64,000 nucleotides of DNA from Mermis nigrescens (GCA_036768485.1 JAVLUZ010000223.1:1815893-1879892); one strand, 5' to 3'. Positions 44,734-55,930 are shown, counted from the first letter of the stretch. The notes: generated by a model not told the origin, from the letters alone. Program-made: numbers and translations.

Positions 44734-44953
44734 CACACGTGGGCGTAGGGGAATTTACGGGTATGCACCCCCCAGAATTCAATTTTTGAAATTTTTTTCA
44801 TTTTTTCCGCAATTTTTTGATGACAACGGATAGTGCTAGTGCTGGATGAGAAACGATGAAAATGGTGTATTTCCGCCATACCACCATTTTTAAGACCATT
44901 TTGGACTTTAAAAAATCTTACACCCCCCAGAATTTTGGTGCTGCCCACCTATG
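44734..44953 (-). mobile_element. CATAGG-family MITE
   Basis: Starts CACACGTGGGCGTAGGGG, ends GCTGCCCACCTATG. Flanks ATGATAAG (44726-44733) and ATGATGAG (44954-44961) match at 7 of 8. Confidence 0.9.
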
Positions 44954-45039
44954 ATGATGAGTATCGTCATTAGGTTTTTCTTAAAAGACGTTTCCAAATT
45001 CACAATATTCGCTTCTGACGTGTGCATTAGTTTTAGAAT

Positions 45040-45215
45040 AAGAGCATACGTGGGCAGCAAGAAAATTCTGGGAGGGTGCGGTTGGGTGAAATCGCCAAAA
45101 TTTGCCTAAAATGTTATTAAAAATCAAATTCTGGGGGCCTACAGTAATCCACGGGGGTTTTCAACTTCTGTGGGGGTCCCCAGACCCCCCTCCACGCCCG
45201 TGTGTGGGTAAAAGC
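45040..45215 (+). mobile_element. Short, diverged CATAGG-like MITE
   Basis: CATACGTGGGCAGCAAG at 45043 and CCACGCCCGTGTGTGGGT near 45205 resemble the family ends. The interior is much shorter than in full copies. The duplication is not clear. Confidence 0.55.
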
Positions 45216-45775
45216 ATAGAAATGAACATTGCTTTAAATTCTCCTAAAGTTTCAATTGCTAATCTTTAGTTTACACTAAAATATTCCTCACACAGTGCGG
45301 TGCCTATTTTTATCAAACAAAAAAATTCAAATTTGTTCTGAATTTATTTAAATTTCATTAAGCACAATCTATAGATATTCAGCTTAACCAGGAAGATTAT
45401 CCTGGTTTCAATTCTCACTGGAGTCGTAAATGTTGTACATTTTTCTAAGTGAAAGTGACAGCGTCAAATTATAAATCGTTAAAATTTGATGATTCAGCGA
45501 CATCCCAACAATACATCATGAAATCGCCCCATATCCGAAAACAACTAGTATTGTACCCGTAAGATTAGTGATTTGAAAAAATGTGTGCTTGAAATATTAA
45601 CGGCGCGAAGGTGCTCGTGAGCCAATCGAGAGATAATTGATTAATCAGTCGTCAATAATAATGATTGCAGAATTTGCGTACAATAAATAGTCCGGTGACG
45701 GTGAACATGAAGCACTTTTGAAAAAACCACTTTCCAACCAATCAAACAGCAGTAAGCATGAATTTATTTGACGTG
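45216..45775. other. 3' flank of the ZNRF-like gene
   Basis: It lies downstream of the minus-strand stop at 45776. An AATAAA read on the minus strand occurs at 45768-45763, too close to the stop to be typical. No other feature is evident apart from the phrase ACGGCGCGAAGGTGC near 45600, a decayed hairpin word. Confidence 0.4.
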
Positions 45776-45836
45776 TTAATCATCGGATGGATGTTCGGGG
45801 CAGCTATTTTTCACTTTGAACCATGAATCTATGCAA
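45776..45836 (-). CDS. ZNRF-like exon 5 (terminal)
   Basis: Acceptor TTATTATAG. Its first base completes a glycine codon, then come CIDSWFKVKNSCPEHPSDD and TAA. It provides the last RING cysteines and the CPEH motif. Confidence 0.95.
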
Positions 45837-48800
45837 CTATAATAAATAACAAAATGTGCATCCATACGCTATTAATACAAAAACCGAGATGAGTAGTCTT
45901 TTTACTTTACATCATACATGTAACGGCTCGAAATTTTGGGTGCGGGTCCTAGCCATTTTAAGGATAGATGGGGTGGGGTAAATGACTTCAATTTTTGGCC
46001 ATAAATGGCGAAACTGGCCGAAAAACGCAAGTTCTCGCCAAAACTGGGGGTCAAAAATTTTTTGACTGCGATTGGGGGATTGGTGGGGGATCCCCAAACC
46101 CTCTTATTCATACATGTAATAGGGAGGATGTGGGACCCCCACCAAACTTGGTCGTCCTCCATCCAACTAGAGCCAAAAAATTTTTAACCCTCCCCCTCCC
46201 CACCCGATTTAGCCAGAAAATTTTTGACCCCCTCCGATTTATAGAAAGAAATTTGAAATTTTTAAGCGTTTTTACGTACGTTTTGACCGTTTTCGGCCAA
46301 AAATTGGAGGTCATTTACCTCCCCCTGAAGATGGCCGGGGACCTCCACCCGAAATTTTGAGCCGTTAAATATATGCCATGTCACACTTGCATATGTTTTG
46401 CATCTGGACAATAGGTAGCATGCATGTATGAGCCTGGGTTATTTGAGTGCACCGCACCCCAGCAAAAATTTCTAAGTGTGTATATTCGCCATAGTACAAG
46501 TTAGTAACCACACATTTATACAATACGAGCATACATGATCTTGGGGGGTTAGCCCCCCAAATTTTCACCCCCGCAAAAATTTTTCCACCGCTCCCCAGAA
46601 TTGGCGATTTTTTGAAAGTCCACAAAAATTTTCTAAAAATTTGTAGAAAAGATGCCTTTTTAAGCGATCTATTTGCTCAAAAGTGCCAAATTTTCGGCGA
46701 TTCGCGCCATTATACTCATGTTTTGACTATATTTTGTTCGATTTGTTCCGACTTTTTTGATTTTTTCCAAATCTTTTATGTTTTCATGCTCTAGAAAGAT
46801 AGAGCATCGTCTAAAACGCTGAAAAACGATGTTTTTGATGCGTACCTAACATTTTTGGATCTAAAAAATGCCACTTTATAATCCCCCCAGAATTCCCATG
46901 CTGTAGATGTATGAATACGAGTATATGAATTTATGTTTAGGAGTACAGCTAAGTATGTTTTTGTTTATTGGGCCATTATAGCCTTAAAGGTTCATGTAAA
47001 TGGTAGAATATTTTCGCAGAAAATTTTCCCTTCTATTCATTTGTGGTCTAGACTACGCGCATGTCATTGTCTATAATAGCATACTTACTAGTGCATTTTT
47101 AGACAATGTACGCATTAAAATCTGATACAGCGGTCTAATTTTCAGATGTATTCCAGTATAAATCGTAGGTCTGCAAAGACAACGTAAAGTGGCTTGAACT
47201 TTACACTGGAATGCTTGTTTTTAAAGATATTATATAAAGTTTACTCTGATAAGACCCACGCAAAAAATCCTAAATGTCACCCATCCAACCAAATTCCCGT
47301 TTTCTATTCCTCTCATCCCCCTGACCATACCTGAGCGCAAAAGGGGTTTGGGGTATGCACCCCCAGAATTCAATTTTATTTATTTTTGTTTTTTTCGCAA
47401 TTTTTTGATGCCAATGGATAGTACTCGATGAAAAACGTTGAAAAATGGTGTTTTTTTCGCCATATAACAATTTTTAAGGCCATTTTTTTATCTTTGAAAA
47501 AATCTTACACCCTCCCCCCAGAGCTTTGGTGCCACCCACCTATACCCCTGACTAGGTACATATATTAATGTAACAAATTAGTCAGTGAAACTCAAAGCTC
47601 ACCACTTTGCTTTAGAATATTATACAGTGTTTCCTACCCCTTATGATAGACACAAAGGCAAGGAAGTCGCGCTATACTGTCGCCCTTACACATTTCTTCG
47701 AAGCATATCGGACATTCGCCTTTATCTTCAGCTAATATGTCTTCTACAACAAAAATTTGACTGTCAAGCTCAGCGTAAGTAAAATGGGAACGAACAACAA
47801 TGAGCTTATGAAATTTATAGAAAACAATCAGCGTATGTTTTCCACCAAAATATCAAATACGACGAAAATGCAGAAAATAAACTAGGCAAATCATTGATTA
47901 AGCAATGTTTTCTTTGATAGATTTCTACCTGTTAAAGGTTTTTACTTCATAATAAAAAATGACAAGCGTCGAGTGAATACAACTCAATTATATAGTATGC
48001 TTCATTACAAATTACCCACTTACATTCTGTGGAATTTTTACCGGTTGCAAAAGTGTATAAAGTGAAAAGATGTTACATTGAGCTACATATCAGGCGCACA
48101 GATTTAAAACAATTTGAGGAAAAACAAATTTTATAATGAGTTTAAAATAGCAATACCCTAATCCGTATTCAGGGGGCAACCCCCAGGAATGAAAAATAAT
48201 TTTTTAACCACACAGGGGTCCACCAAAAGGGAATATGAAAAGTTCTCGAAGTAGGTCTACAGCACTATCGACAAAGCGGGTTTCTAGGGTACTTTAGAGC
48301 TAAAAAACGCTAATTTTCCCGCGCTCTGTGCCGTATTTATTATTAATATATAGTTTTGGTCCTCCATCTCGCTCAGAATCGCTCAAATTCCAGTAAGACA
48401 TGTATAAAATATCAAATTTTCTCAGCGCTTGGTGCCTAATCATTCTTTTTCTGTATTGGTCATCTTTTACAAAACATAAAGATTACATAAACACAAAGAC
48501 AAAAGTTAGGAAATTGCAGGTTGATAGAATGATGTGAAATCAGTTGTATTGATAGTTTAAACATTAGGTTTGTTTTAGTTTGATATAAGATGAAGTTGAA
48601 TTTTTTGAAATTTTTCTTCACCATTGTATAGAGCTCACCGAGATACGCATAAAAATGCCCTTATTTTTGCCAAGATCCTACTGGTTCTTGAGATATTTGA
48701 CCTCAAAATTTTCGGCCCTCCCAGAAACAAGATGCTGAATACGGACCTGACTACACCTATAGCAAGTTACTGACAAAGTTTTGTGTAATGCATGTATGTG

Positions 48801-51800
48801 CATAGGTGAAAATTAATTTATTCATCAAATTTGATGCTCCGCGATTGTGTGAATTCAAAATCATTAATTAACGCAAACATTTACGAAAAATGTATGTTCT
48901 ATGGACTTACTTCTTTATTTACTCATTTGCATACTTACTATATATATCTTATATGTTTATATATTAGATTTTAAAATATTTTTTTCTCAAAACTACTGAC
49001 AGACACTCAATAAACTACTAAACACATGAATGCAAATTTAAACTGATTAACAAGCTCACCATTATAAGTTAGGCGAGGCCGTGTCAGACATACTACTAAA
49101 TGATACTCGACGTCATCCGACGGTACAATTTTATGACACACCGGGCATTTTATATCTGCAGAGAAAGTAGGCCACGTAAATGTGATTCGCATTTAATTAT
49201 ATATTGCCGCAAGTGCATGACTAAACCAGTGTTTAAGTCTCTTACTAAATAGGTACCCTCTTGATTTTTATTGGCAGAATCATGTAGTTTCCATTTTCCG
49301 AGATGAAACTGTGCATGCGAAACTTTTTTGTCAATTTGTGAATAATCCTAAAATTATATAAAACTTAATCGATGGAGCTGATTAATCGATATATGGATTT
49401 CGTCCATCAATAAAACTAAATTGCGGAATGCAATGATAATGATAGAGACAGATAGAGACAATTATAATAACTAATAATGATATTTGTGATCGCGGACGCA
49501 ATGACGCATACGTAATTAACGAATTATTAACGTGTTAATAAGTCTTCAGAATCTGACTGATCTATAGTATGTAGAAGCACAAGGTCAGAGTAGGCAGGGG
49601 CGTGAAATTTCAGAAATCGAGACTAATTAACTTATTTTTCACGCTTCTTTTGCAAGTCAAATGACGAAAATGGCCGAAAGAGACACGCTTTCGTTAAGGC
49701 AAAACCGCGGCTTTTTAACCTTTCTAGTCCATTTCGACTGCATAATGTAACTTTTAACAATAAAAATATGAAATTACTCAATCCAACCGAGAAATTTTCA
49801 GTTTTCAGACTCCTCAGACACCATTTCGGGCGTGTTGTGGGTAAATGAGACCAAAACTTAATCCAAACTTTTGACAATATTACTGAGTTTACGCTCAAAA
49901 GCGATGCAGAAAGGTTCCATCAGATCAAAATCGCCTGACAGTACCTGTCTTTCTTATCCTTCAGAGGGAGTACTCCTCCACTGCTTTGTGAATGATGTGA
50001 TTTACCCATTTTTTCGTTTTCTAATTCTCGATGTAAATTAATTTGATATACAGTGGCTGCGAATATTAGTTTAAGCAAGAACCTGTATTTCCTTCGTGGA
50101 AGTACATACAGTAATAGTGATGTATCGCAAGAAAATCAACTAAAAAACTTCCGGGGTAACCAAACTTGCTACATTCGATTGGGAAAGTTTAAAATGTCAT
50201 TTTCTTGATTGAAAAGGCGAAAAGACGACCTTTATCATTAATCAAAAAACAAAGAAGCGTTTAGAACAAACAAGTTGAAAAAGCTAAAAATAATTGACAG
50301 ATTACTAACTTGTCAGGATGGATACGTAGTAATTTACTTAATCTAGATTCGTTTGAATATTAGGAAAAATCTCGAAGTCATTTGCTGTCCGGAAATCAAA
50401 CAGTCCTCGTATTTACTATCAATTTCGAAAAGTTCATCGCACAAGAAATAAGCAAGGAAACGAGCTTCATATCTGCGAACTTATATTATACATAGAGGCA
50501 GTCTTTTTTCTGTTCAAGGTCCGTTTGTACATACATGTACAAAGATGGTCCCTAAAAGTCTTTGTACATTCTGTACACACAAAATCTTGAGTATCATAAT
50601 ATGGTACGGTAGCAATTTTTGTGTGGTAAAAACAAAGTTGTTCTACCTTTGGTAGTGTATTTTAGCTAATTTCTGGGTTTTTGAGGGCAAAAATCACTGA
50701 GAATCGTCTTAAAACGGCGCGAAGCGCCGAAAAATTTGACGTTTTTCGTTTTCAAATGCGATTTCTGCCATTATAAAGATAAATAGAAGAGACAATTACT
50801 CATTTCGGCGCGAGACGCCGAAAATTTTAGCAAATTTCAGACCTTTGTTGCAATTTTTGTCTGTCCAAAATCTTTGTACATGTACAAAGACGGTCCCGAA
50901 AAGTCTTTGAACATCTGGAAAAATCTTTGCCGAATACGAAAAAACCGTGCATAGAAGCAAGACTAGAGCTAACAAAAATAATTTCCAAAAGTGCTAGGCT
51001 ATTTCATTTTGTCTTAGAAAGCTTTCTGCGTCTAATGAGTGGTACAGAATAGCATCGTAATAAGTATCCCAGTGTCAAGTGTTATTTGATTATCGAAACT
51101 TTCTCACCATAGTGAGGAGCAGAGGTGCACAGCATGACTGGTCTAAAAGATCTGTCCGGCCTGAGGAATCAATCAGGGAGATTTTTTGGGTAAAACAACC
51201 TTGAAAATTGGTGTAAACGTTTTAATAGCGTGAAAAACCACCATAATTGACAGTTAATGATAGATTTCGATCGCTTTTGCGGAAAAAATGTCAATTTTTG
51301 CCTTTTTGGCCTTGATTTTTCGTTATTTTCCTAGAAAATTCTTGAAGGAAACCGTCTTCTCATCTAAACCACCGCGTGTATGTACGTTCGATGAGGAACA
51401 GGTCGATCATTAGCCTAGCAGAGACATCCTCTCACATTTTCCAAGTGCGTATAAGCACGACCATATATGTAAAGATTCGAAATTTTGGGTAGAGTCGCCG
51501 TTGATTTAAGGGTGGAGGGCATAGGTGGGCGGCACCGAAATTCTGGGGGTGCGAGATTTTTCAAAAGTCAAAAATGGCCTTAAAAATAATGGTATGGCGA
51601 AAAAACACAATTTTTAAACGTTTCTCATCGAGCGCTATCCATTGGCATCAAAAAATTGCGAGAAAAAAAAAACAAAAAAATCAAAACATTGAATTTTGGG
51701 GGTATTTTGGTTTCTGAAAGGGGGGGTATTTTGGATTCTCGGGGGTGTATACCCCCCAAAACTCCCGCCCCACGCCCAAGTTTGTTGGAGGGGGTGAATG

Positions 51801-54621
51801 ACCTCCAATTTTAGGCCAAATATGGCGAAAAAGGATCTCAATATGGTTAAAAAACGCAAGTTTTCGCCAAAACTCGAGAGGTCGAAATTTTCTGACTTTA
51901 GGGGGGATAGGGGACGACTGAATTGTACGCATACATGTAACGGCTCAAAATTTTGGGAGGGGTTCCCCGGCCATTTTCAGGGGAGGAGTGGGTAATGAAC
52001 TCCAGTTTTTGGTTAAAAACGGCCAAAAAACGTTGAAACGGGTTAAAATCGCAAGTTTTTTCTAAATATCGGGGGGTCAAAAATTTTCCGACTCGAGGGA
52101 ATGGGGGACGGCCAACCTATGGTTGGGGGATTCTCCGATCCCCCTGTTACACGTCCGCTTGTGCGACGTGCGCATACCAAAAAATCTAAACGGCACCCGA
52201 TTGACAAGAATGCCCGAATTAGCAAAGGCGGCGTTGAGGCGCAAAAGACGATCAAGCGCAGGCAAACCGGTGCCAGCAGTGGAGTTAGTGCCAGCGCCGC
52301 TGGCAGCTGCGTTTGGGGTTCGGCGCGTTGTGCTGCCGCCTGACGTCGATGGTGAGGTCGGATCGACGACCGCAGCGGTCACGACGTCGTCGTCGCCGCT
52401 TGAATCGCCGCTAGTGCTACCGCCAGGTGAAAAGACCGGCATTACAACCGACTGACTACGTACCTATATGGCGAATATACATAATTATTTGGAATGAAAG
52501 AAAATTTTTGGAAAATTTTTGACAAAGTGGACGTTATCTGGGAAGCGGTCTGCTTAACACATAAAGTGCCTATGGCGGCGTACACAGAGAAGGTAAGTGA
52601 AACAACGCCAGTTGGACATCGAACCCTAGTACAAGACACATTACAGCTCAAAATTTTAAATAGGAATACTAGTCGGCCATGTTAGGGGGAGGGTTAGTGA
52701 ATTTCGATTTTTGGCCAAAATGGGGAAATGACACCTTAAAATAGCCAAAAAAAAACGTAATTTTTTGTCCAAAATCGGAGAGGGTTGAAAATTTCCTGAC
52801 TCTGCGCTTTCGGGGACAGGCGGACGACCGACTTTGGTTGGGAGATCCTGCCATCTCTCTGTTAGATGTATACCATATACATGCCCGTATCCAGGATCCG
52901 GCCAAGGAGGAGAGGCGGACCCAAACTTAATTAGCTAATACATATCTACGAAATTTCGTAGAGATAGCTCGTAAAAACCGCATTTTCGACGTTTTTCAAC
53001 ATATTCCATCCGTTAAGCTCATAAAATTTAAGCTTTCCGAATAAGAAATAATCTTTCCTCTAAATAGGCTCTAAAAAGTGTCATTTTTCGGTCGCGCTTG
53101 AGGCAAAACGATAGAAAATGCTTAACATATGGTGCGAGGCGCCTGAAACACCACTAATCGTAATAAACAATTATTGTTTGATAACTGTCGGTACTATATG
53201 CGATTTTGACGATTTCTATGGCCGTAAAAGCGTCTGTCAGAAATGATGTATTTGCCATTTTACACTTTACACTCATTAATCTACATTTTTCTACGATAAT
53301 CGAGTTTGCTTTATTCTATTCTGCAGAACCTTCATTTCATTTATCAGCCAGAAATTTAATTCGATTCACGCTGGTCTAAATTACTGAAAAAATAATTGAA
53401 CTTACATTAAGAGTCGTAAATTTTAGCTACTAATGTCTATAGATTTGAACAGAAATTCTTTATTAAAAAATAAAAATTAAAAAGGTAATACATATGCAAA
53501 TAATCCTGATTCCTATAAAACAAGCGGTGTCCAATTATTATCCATTGGAGTTTTAAAGAGGTAAAATGTTGTAAAAAGGTTAAGGTCCTCTGCTGACTAA
53601 GCTAACTACTCTAAGATAGCGACATTCGCTCAATTAAGTATGAGTCTAGGAACGGCGCAACCAAAGAATAGCTGACAGATGATCAGCTCGAGGACAAAGC
53701 AAACCACGTTTAACTTGATTAAGCATTTTTTCTCCAGCGTTGATTGCGTAAATTATTTATCTAAGATAAATCAAATGATGAAGAGATATGCAAGCATCAG
53801 CACGCGATGCTGTCCCGCATAGTTTAGCATGGAAAGATTTTAATCTGCAATCATGTATCAGTGACTATATCACGATTTCGATCCAAAAAATACCTACCTA
53901 ATGACAAAAATTTCAAGAAGGCCATGCACCAGCATGAATTCAGATTTTAGTGAAGGATCGTCCATCGTAGACATCCTTACATGAACATAAAGAGGGGTGA
54001 GAGGGAGATATACCCTCTTTCTCCCGCTAAAGGGACCGAAAGTAAGGTGGTATTGTCAAATGATTTCAACCCGAAATAGTGTATTTTCACGCGTTCTCGA
54101 TTTGAACTGTCTAAAAACACACTTAATGCAGTAAAAATCCTGGATTTCATACCTCCGTGACCATATCTTCTCGATTTTACCCTTCCCTGACCATCTTGCC
54201 TTTTGAACCTATACACTGTGTATAGAGAATACATAGTATATTACTAAGTATTATATTTATAGTAGGTAGGTATAAGTATTATAGTTATAGTAGGTATATA
54301 GTCTGCAGTTATTGCAAAAATAAAACTTTTTTAAACAGAAGTCAATCAAAAAATATGGAAGAATTATGTAGATTGCGTTCTGTCACTTGAATCATCAATT
54401 GTCTATAAATAATCAATTATGTATATTTAAATTGTGAATTTTATTCATTTATATACTTGACGATTAGGTCGCCTGGCGTACGATCCAGCGTTAGCATGCT
54501 GCGTGCCAGACGTTGAAGGGCCGGGTGTGCCTTGATGTCCATGACCATTTAGTGCTGACGTCGAAGCATGAGACTGACTCCGCTGTCTGGGGTGTTGCAC
54601 AACTGACTGACGCGAACCCAT
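45776..54621 (-). CDS. ZNRF1/2-type RING E3 ubiquitin ligase
   Basis: Five minus-strand exons (54621-54457, 52451-52178, 49155-49060, 47743-47638, 45836-45776) splice into 233 codons; human ZNRF1 and ZNRF2 have about 227 and 242. ZNRF proteins are membrane-attached E3 ligases of endosomes and lysosomes. Visible features: the N-terminus MGSRQS fits an N-myristoylation signal; residues 6-125 are Ser/Thr/Gly/Pro-rich and probably disordered; a C2HC zinc finger has C150, C153, H165 and C169, followed by CLTRPRLTYN; the C-terminal RING has C189, C192, C207, C209, H212, C215, C226 and H229, with the family phrases ARLPCLCVYHKGCIDSWF and CPEHP. Three split codons are completed correctly at exon joins, which strongly supports the model. 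Introns hold at least six transposons. ZNRF1 or ZNRF2 cannot be separated; many invertebrates have one ancestral gene. Confidence 0.96.
45913..46116 (+). mobile_element. CATACATGTAAC MITE in ZNRF intron 4, copy 1
   Basis: Starts CATACATGTAACGGCTCG, and its far end (CCCTCTTATT) runs directly into CATACATG of the next copy. The interior GACTTCAATTTTTGGCCA is typical of the family. It lies 77 bp from exon 5 on the intron side. Confidence 0.8.
46109..46375 (+). mobile_element. CATACATGTAAC MITE in ZNRF intron 4, copy 2
   Basis: Starts CATACATGTAATAGGGAGG, ends GAGCCGTTAAATATATG. It is oriented opposite to copy 1 and abuts it, sharing the CATACATG at 46109-46116. Confidence 0.8.
46530..46913 (+). 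mobile_element. CATACATGATC MITE in ZNRF intron 4
   Basis: Starts CATACATGATCTTGGGGGG, ends CATGCTGTAGATGTATG. Perfect 8-bp duplications AATACGAG at 46522-46529 and 46914-46921. Hairpin GGCGATTCGCGCC near 46694. Confidence 0.93.
47326..47544 (-). mobile_element. CATAGG MITE in ZNRF intron 4
   Basis: Starts CATACCTGAGCG, ends GCCACCCACCTATA. Perfect 8-bp duplications CCCCTGAC at 47318-47325 and 47545-47552. It ends 94 bp from exon 4. Confidence 0.93.
47638..47743 (-). CDS. ZNRF-like exon 4
   Basis: Acceptor TTTTGTTGTAG; AA completes a glutamate codon. It encodes DILAEDKGECPICFEEM and then CKGDSIARLPCLCVYHK, the first two thirds of the RING. The donor is GTAGGA with GG left over, a weaker site than the others. 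Confidence 0.96.
48157..48748. mobile_element. Element with CCGTATTCAG ends in ZNRF intron 3
   Basis: AATCCGTATTCAGGGGGCA at the left is inverted at the right as GCTGAATACGGACCTG. The interior contains mutated hairpin words near 48315 and 48423. The ends resemble those of the 230-bp element at 55693 (CAGGCCCGTATCC). No clear duplication. Confidence 0.65.
49060..49155 (-). CDS. ZNRF-like exon 3
   Basis: Acceptor TTCTCTGCAG; AT completes an aspartate codon. It encodes IKCPVCHKIVPSDDVEYHLV and then VCLTRPRLTYN, the ZNRF zinc-finger region. Donor GTGAGC, phase 1. Confidence 0.97.
49156..50498. other. ZNRF intron 2, distal part
   Basis: No clear transposon with ends. A minus-strand open stretch at 49632-49898 lacks splice sites and family resemblance; part of it resembles 39640-39700 and is probably an old repeat. 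Confidence 0.4.
50499..50949. mobile_element. TGTACAAAG-word element, copy 2
   Basis: Ends CAGTCTTTTTTCTG and AAAAAACCGTG. Flanks CATAGAGG (50491-50498) and CATAGAAG (50950-50957) match at 7 of 8. It is collinear with 13148-13596 in inverse orientation, including two hairpins (GGCGCGAAGCGCC near 50717 and GGCGCGAGACGCC near 50805). It lies in ZNRF intron 2. Confidence 0.93.
51520..51784 (+). mobile_element. CATAGG MITE in ZNRF intron 2
   Basis: Starts CATAGGTGGGCGGCACC, ends CACGCCCAAGTTTG. Flanks GTGGAGGG (51512-51519) and TTGGAGGG (51785-51792) match at 7 of 8. It seems to have landed in an older CATACATGTAAC copy whose remainder is 51793-51929. Confidence 0.9.
51930..52157 (+). mobile_element. 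CATACATGTAAC MITE next to a ZNRF splice donor
   Basis: Starts CATACATGTAACGGCTC, ends CCCCTGTTACACGTCCG. Flanks ATTGTACG (51922-51929) and CTTGTGCG (52158-52165) match at 6 of 8. The element stops 20 bp from the exon 2 donor at 52177-52176. Confidence 0.8.
52178..52451 (-). CDS. ZNRF-like exon 2 (disordered region)
   Basis: 91 codons plus one base. It encodes a Ser/Gly/Thr-rich stretch from VFSPGGSTSGDSSGDDD to LPALDRLLRLNAAFANSG and VPFRFF, with a GTATGC donor in phase 1. There are two in-frame acceptors 12 bp apart: CAG before 52451 (chosen) and TAG before 52463, which would add four residues. Local GC is much higher than around it. Plus-strand open frames over the same DNA are shadows. 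Confidence 0.88.
52670..52880 (-). mobile_element. CATACATGTAAC MITE in ZNRF intron 1
   Basis: The phrases GTGAATTTCGATTTTTGGCCA and GGTTGGGAGATCC match the interior. One end is TCTCTGTTAGATGTATA at about 52870. The other end is degraded. Confidence 0.65.
52880..53160 (+). mobile_element. Remnant with CCCGTATCCAGG end
   Basis: ATGCCCGTATCCAGGATCCGG at 52881 resembles the ends at 55693 and 58835. The hairpin relic GGTGCGAGGCGCC is near 53131. The second end is not found. Confidence 0.45.
53161..54456. other. ZNRF intron 1, remainder
   Basis: AT-rich. A short tandem repeat of TTATAGTAGGTA-like units is at about 54258-54300. No other feature. Confidence 0.4.
54457..54621 (-). CDS. ZNRF-like exon 1 (start codon)
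   Basis: 55 codons from ATG at 54621-54619 to a GTATAT donor in phase 0. It encodes MGSRQSVVQHPRQRSQSH, then a Ser/Gly/His-rich run. The Met-Gly start with Ser at position 6 matches the myristoylated ZNRF N-terminus (MGGKQS in vertebrates). This is the only suitable start upstream of exon 2 that I found. Confidence 0.85.
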
Positions 54622-55029
54622 CAAAAACGTTTTAAAATAATTATAGTGCTCCAGACTTCGGTCCCCTGCAGATGAGAACCGTCTAGCGTCCTACTTAAAA
54701 CGATATCATTTTCTTTCTAATCAATGTAAACCTAAAAATACTTCCTGCGAAGAATTCAAAAAATGAGCACTTATACGAATATTAAATGATAATGAGAGTT
54801 AAACTGAAAATTGATCATCAAATTTTTTTCTCTAAAATTAGTACACATACGTATACAACGTACGCAAATCGGACAAGCTGATTAGATGATTATTAATCTT
54901 TGATTGATAGTAATTAATAATCATTAATAATTAATCCTTAATCTGATAATTATTAGATATTTTGCAATTTCCAAATAATTAAGAAATGCATTAAGAAGCG
55001 CAATTTATTCATTTGTCGAAGCATTCAAT
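54622..55029 (-). promoter_or_regulatory. Presumed promoter region of ZNRF-like gene
   Basis: The region upstream of the start codon; strongly AT-rich with AATTAATAATCATTAATAAT-type runs. No TATA box or initiator can be assigned with confidence. Called from position only. Confidence 0.25.
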
Positions 55030-55093
55030 ATGAGTTTGAATGTGGGCAAGAGGCCAAAGCAGCAGCAGCATCTAAAGGGTAGCCCAAAAAAAG
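55030..55093 (+). CDS. Possible first coding exon, unrecognised
   Basis: ATG followed by 20 open codons (MSLNVGKRPKQQQHLKGSPK) and a possible donor GTATAA after an AAAAAAG. The basic, glutamine-rich start looks protein-like, and its position would make it divergent from the ZNRF gene. No second exon was found, so this may be chance. Confidence 0.2.
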
Positions 55094-55692
55094 GTATAAA
55101 ATGTTTTGACCCTAACTATTATTGCATTAGATATATATCGCGACATTGTCAGCGTTTTTTGAAATAGCAAATATGGGGCAACAAGATTGCAAAGTTTCAT
55201 TCAGTCACCTTTGCTATTGCCTATTTGATTTACACTTTTGTAAACATAACTTTTTTAGTGAGTTGAATTGCAGCGAAAAAGGTGTTACACTTTAATTGTG
55301 TCAGTATGCTACAGAACAATTAGGTTCACGAAAATTCGTTGCATTAAACGAATTATAATAATCCAAAGCCATAAGACTAATGGTCTTATAGCCGAATGTT
55401 TTTTCTATCAAGTGATGTAAACTGCATTACTCTATGTCAAACGAAATAAAAATTATTAGGAAGAATTCGCCCAGTACCATTTAACTGACAACTTTTTCTG
55501 TTGTAACAACCAAAAAAGTTGTTTACAAAAGCGTAAACTAAAAACGCAAAGAAGGAGTAGGTAACTCAATGAAGCTTTACAATTTTGTTGTCCAATATAT
55601 ATTTGTTCTTCCTGAAAACGGTTACCATTTTATGATATAGTTTATAACACAGCTGCACAAATTACGAAAGAGCGCCAAACGATGCCCAGCAG

Positions 55693-55922
55693 CAGGCCCG
55701 TATCCGGGATTTCGTTTCGGGGACCACGACCAAAATCTTTTTAAAACACAAGGTGGGACCAGAACGAATAAAAGACGAAATTTTTACGACTACAGAGTTG
55801 TACACTTATATATTTGCGATTGTTAGTTAAAAACTAAAGGGGGAAGTAAAGGAAGAAATCATTCTCAAATTTATTTTCAGAGGGAGCGTGTGCCCCCTAA
55901 TCTCCCCCTTAATACGGGCCTG
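55693..55922. mobile_element. 230-bp MITE, CAGGCCCGTAT ends
   Basis: Ends CAGGCCCGTATCCGGG and the inverse of CAGGCCCGTATTAAGGGGG. Flanks CCCAGCAG (55685-55692) and CCCAGCAA (55923-55930) match at 7 of 8. Confidence 0.88.
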
Positions 55923-55930
55923 CCCAGCAA

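Noticed and set aside
45913..46116. CATACATG as an 8-bp target duplication of the CATACATGTAAC MITEs
   Set aside because: The same eight bases occur next to TAAC at several independent copies (51930, 31950 and, inverted, near 7212), so they belong to the terminal repeat and are not duplicated target.
49632..49898. 88-codon minus-strand frame in ZNRF intron 2
   Set aside because: No family resemblance or splice sites. Part resembles 39640-39700, so it is probably an old repeat.
52101..52455. Two plus-strand open frames of 80 and 110 codons
   Set aside because: They are antisense to ZNRF-like exon 2, whose minus-strand frame splices correctly into the zinc-finger exon. High GC keeps several frames open.
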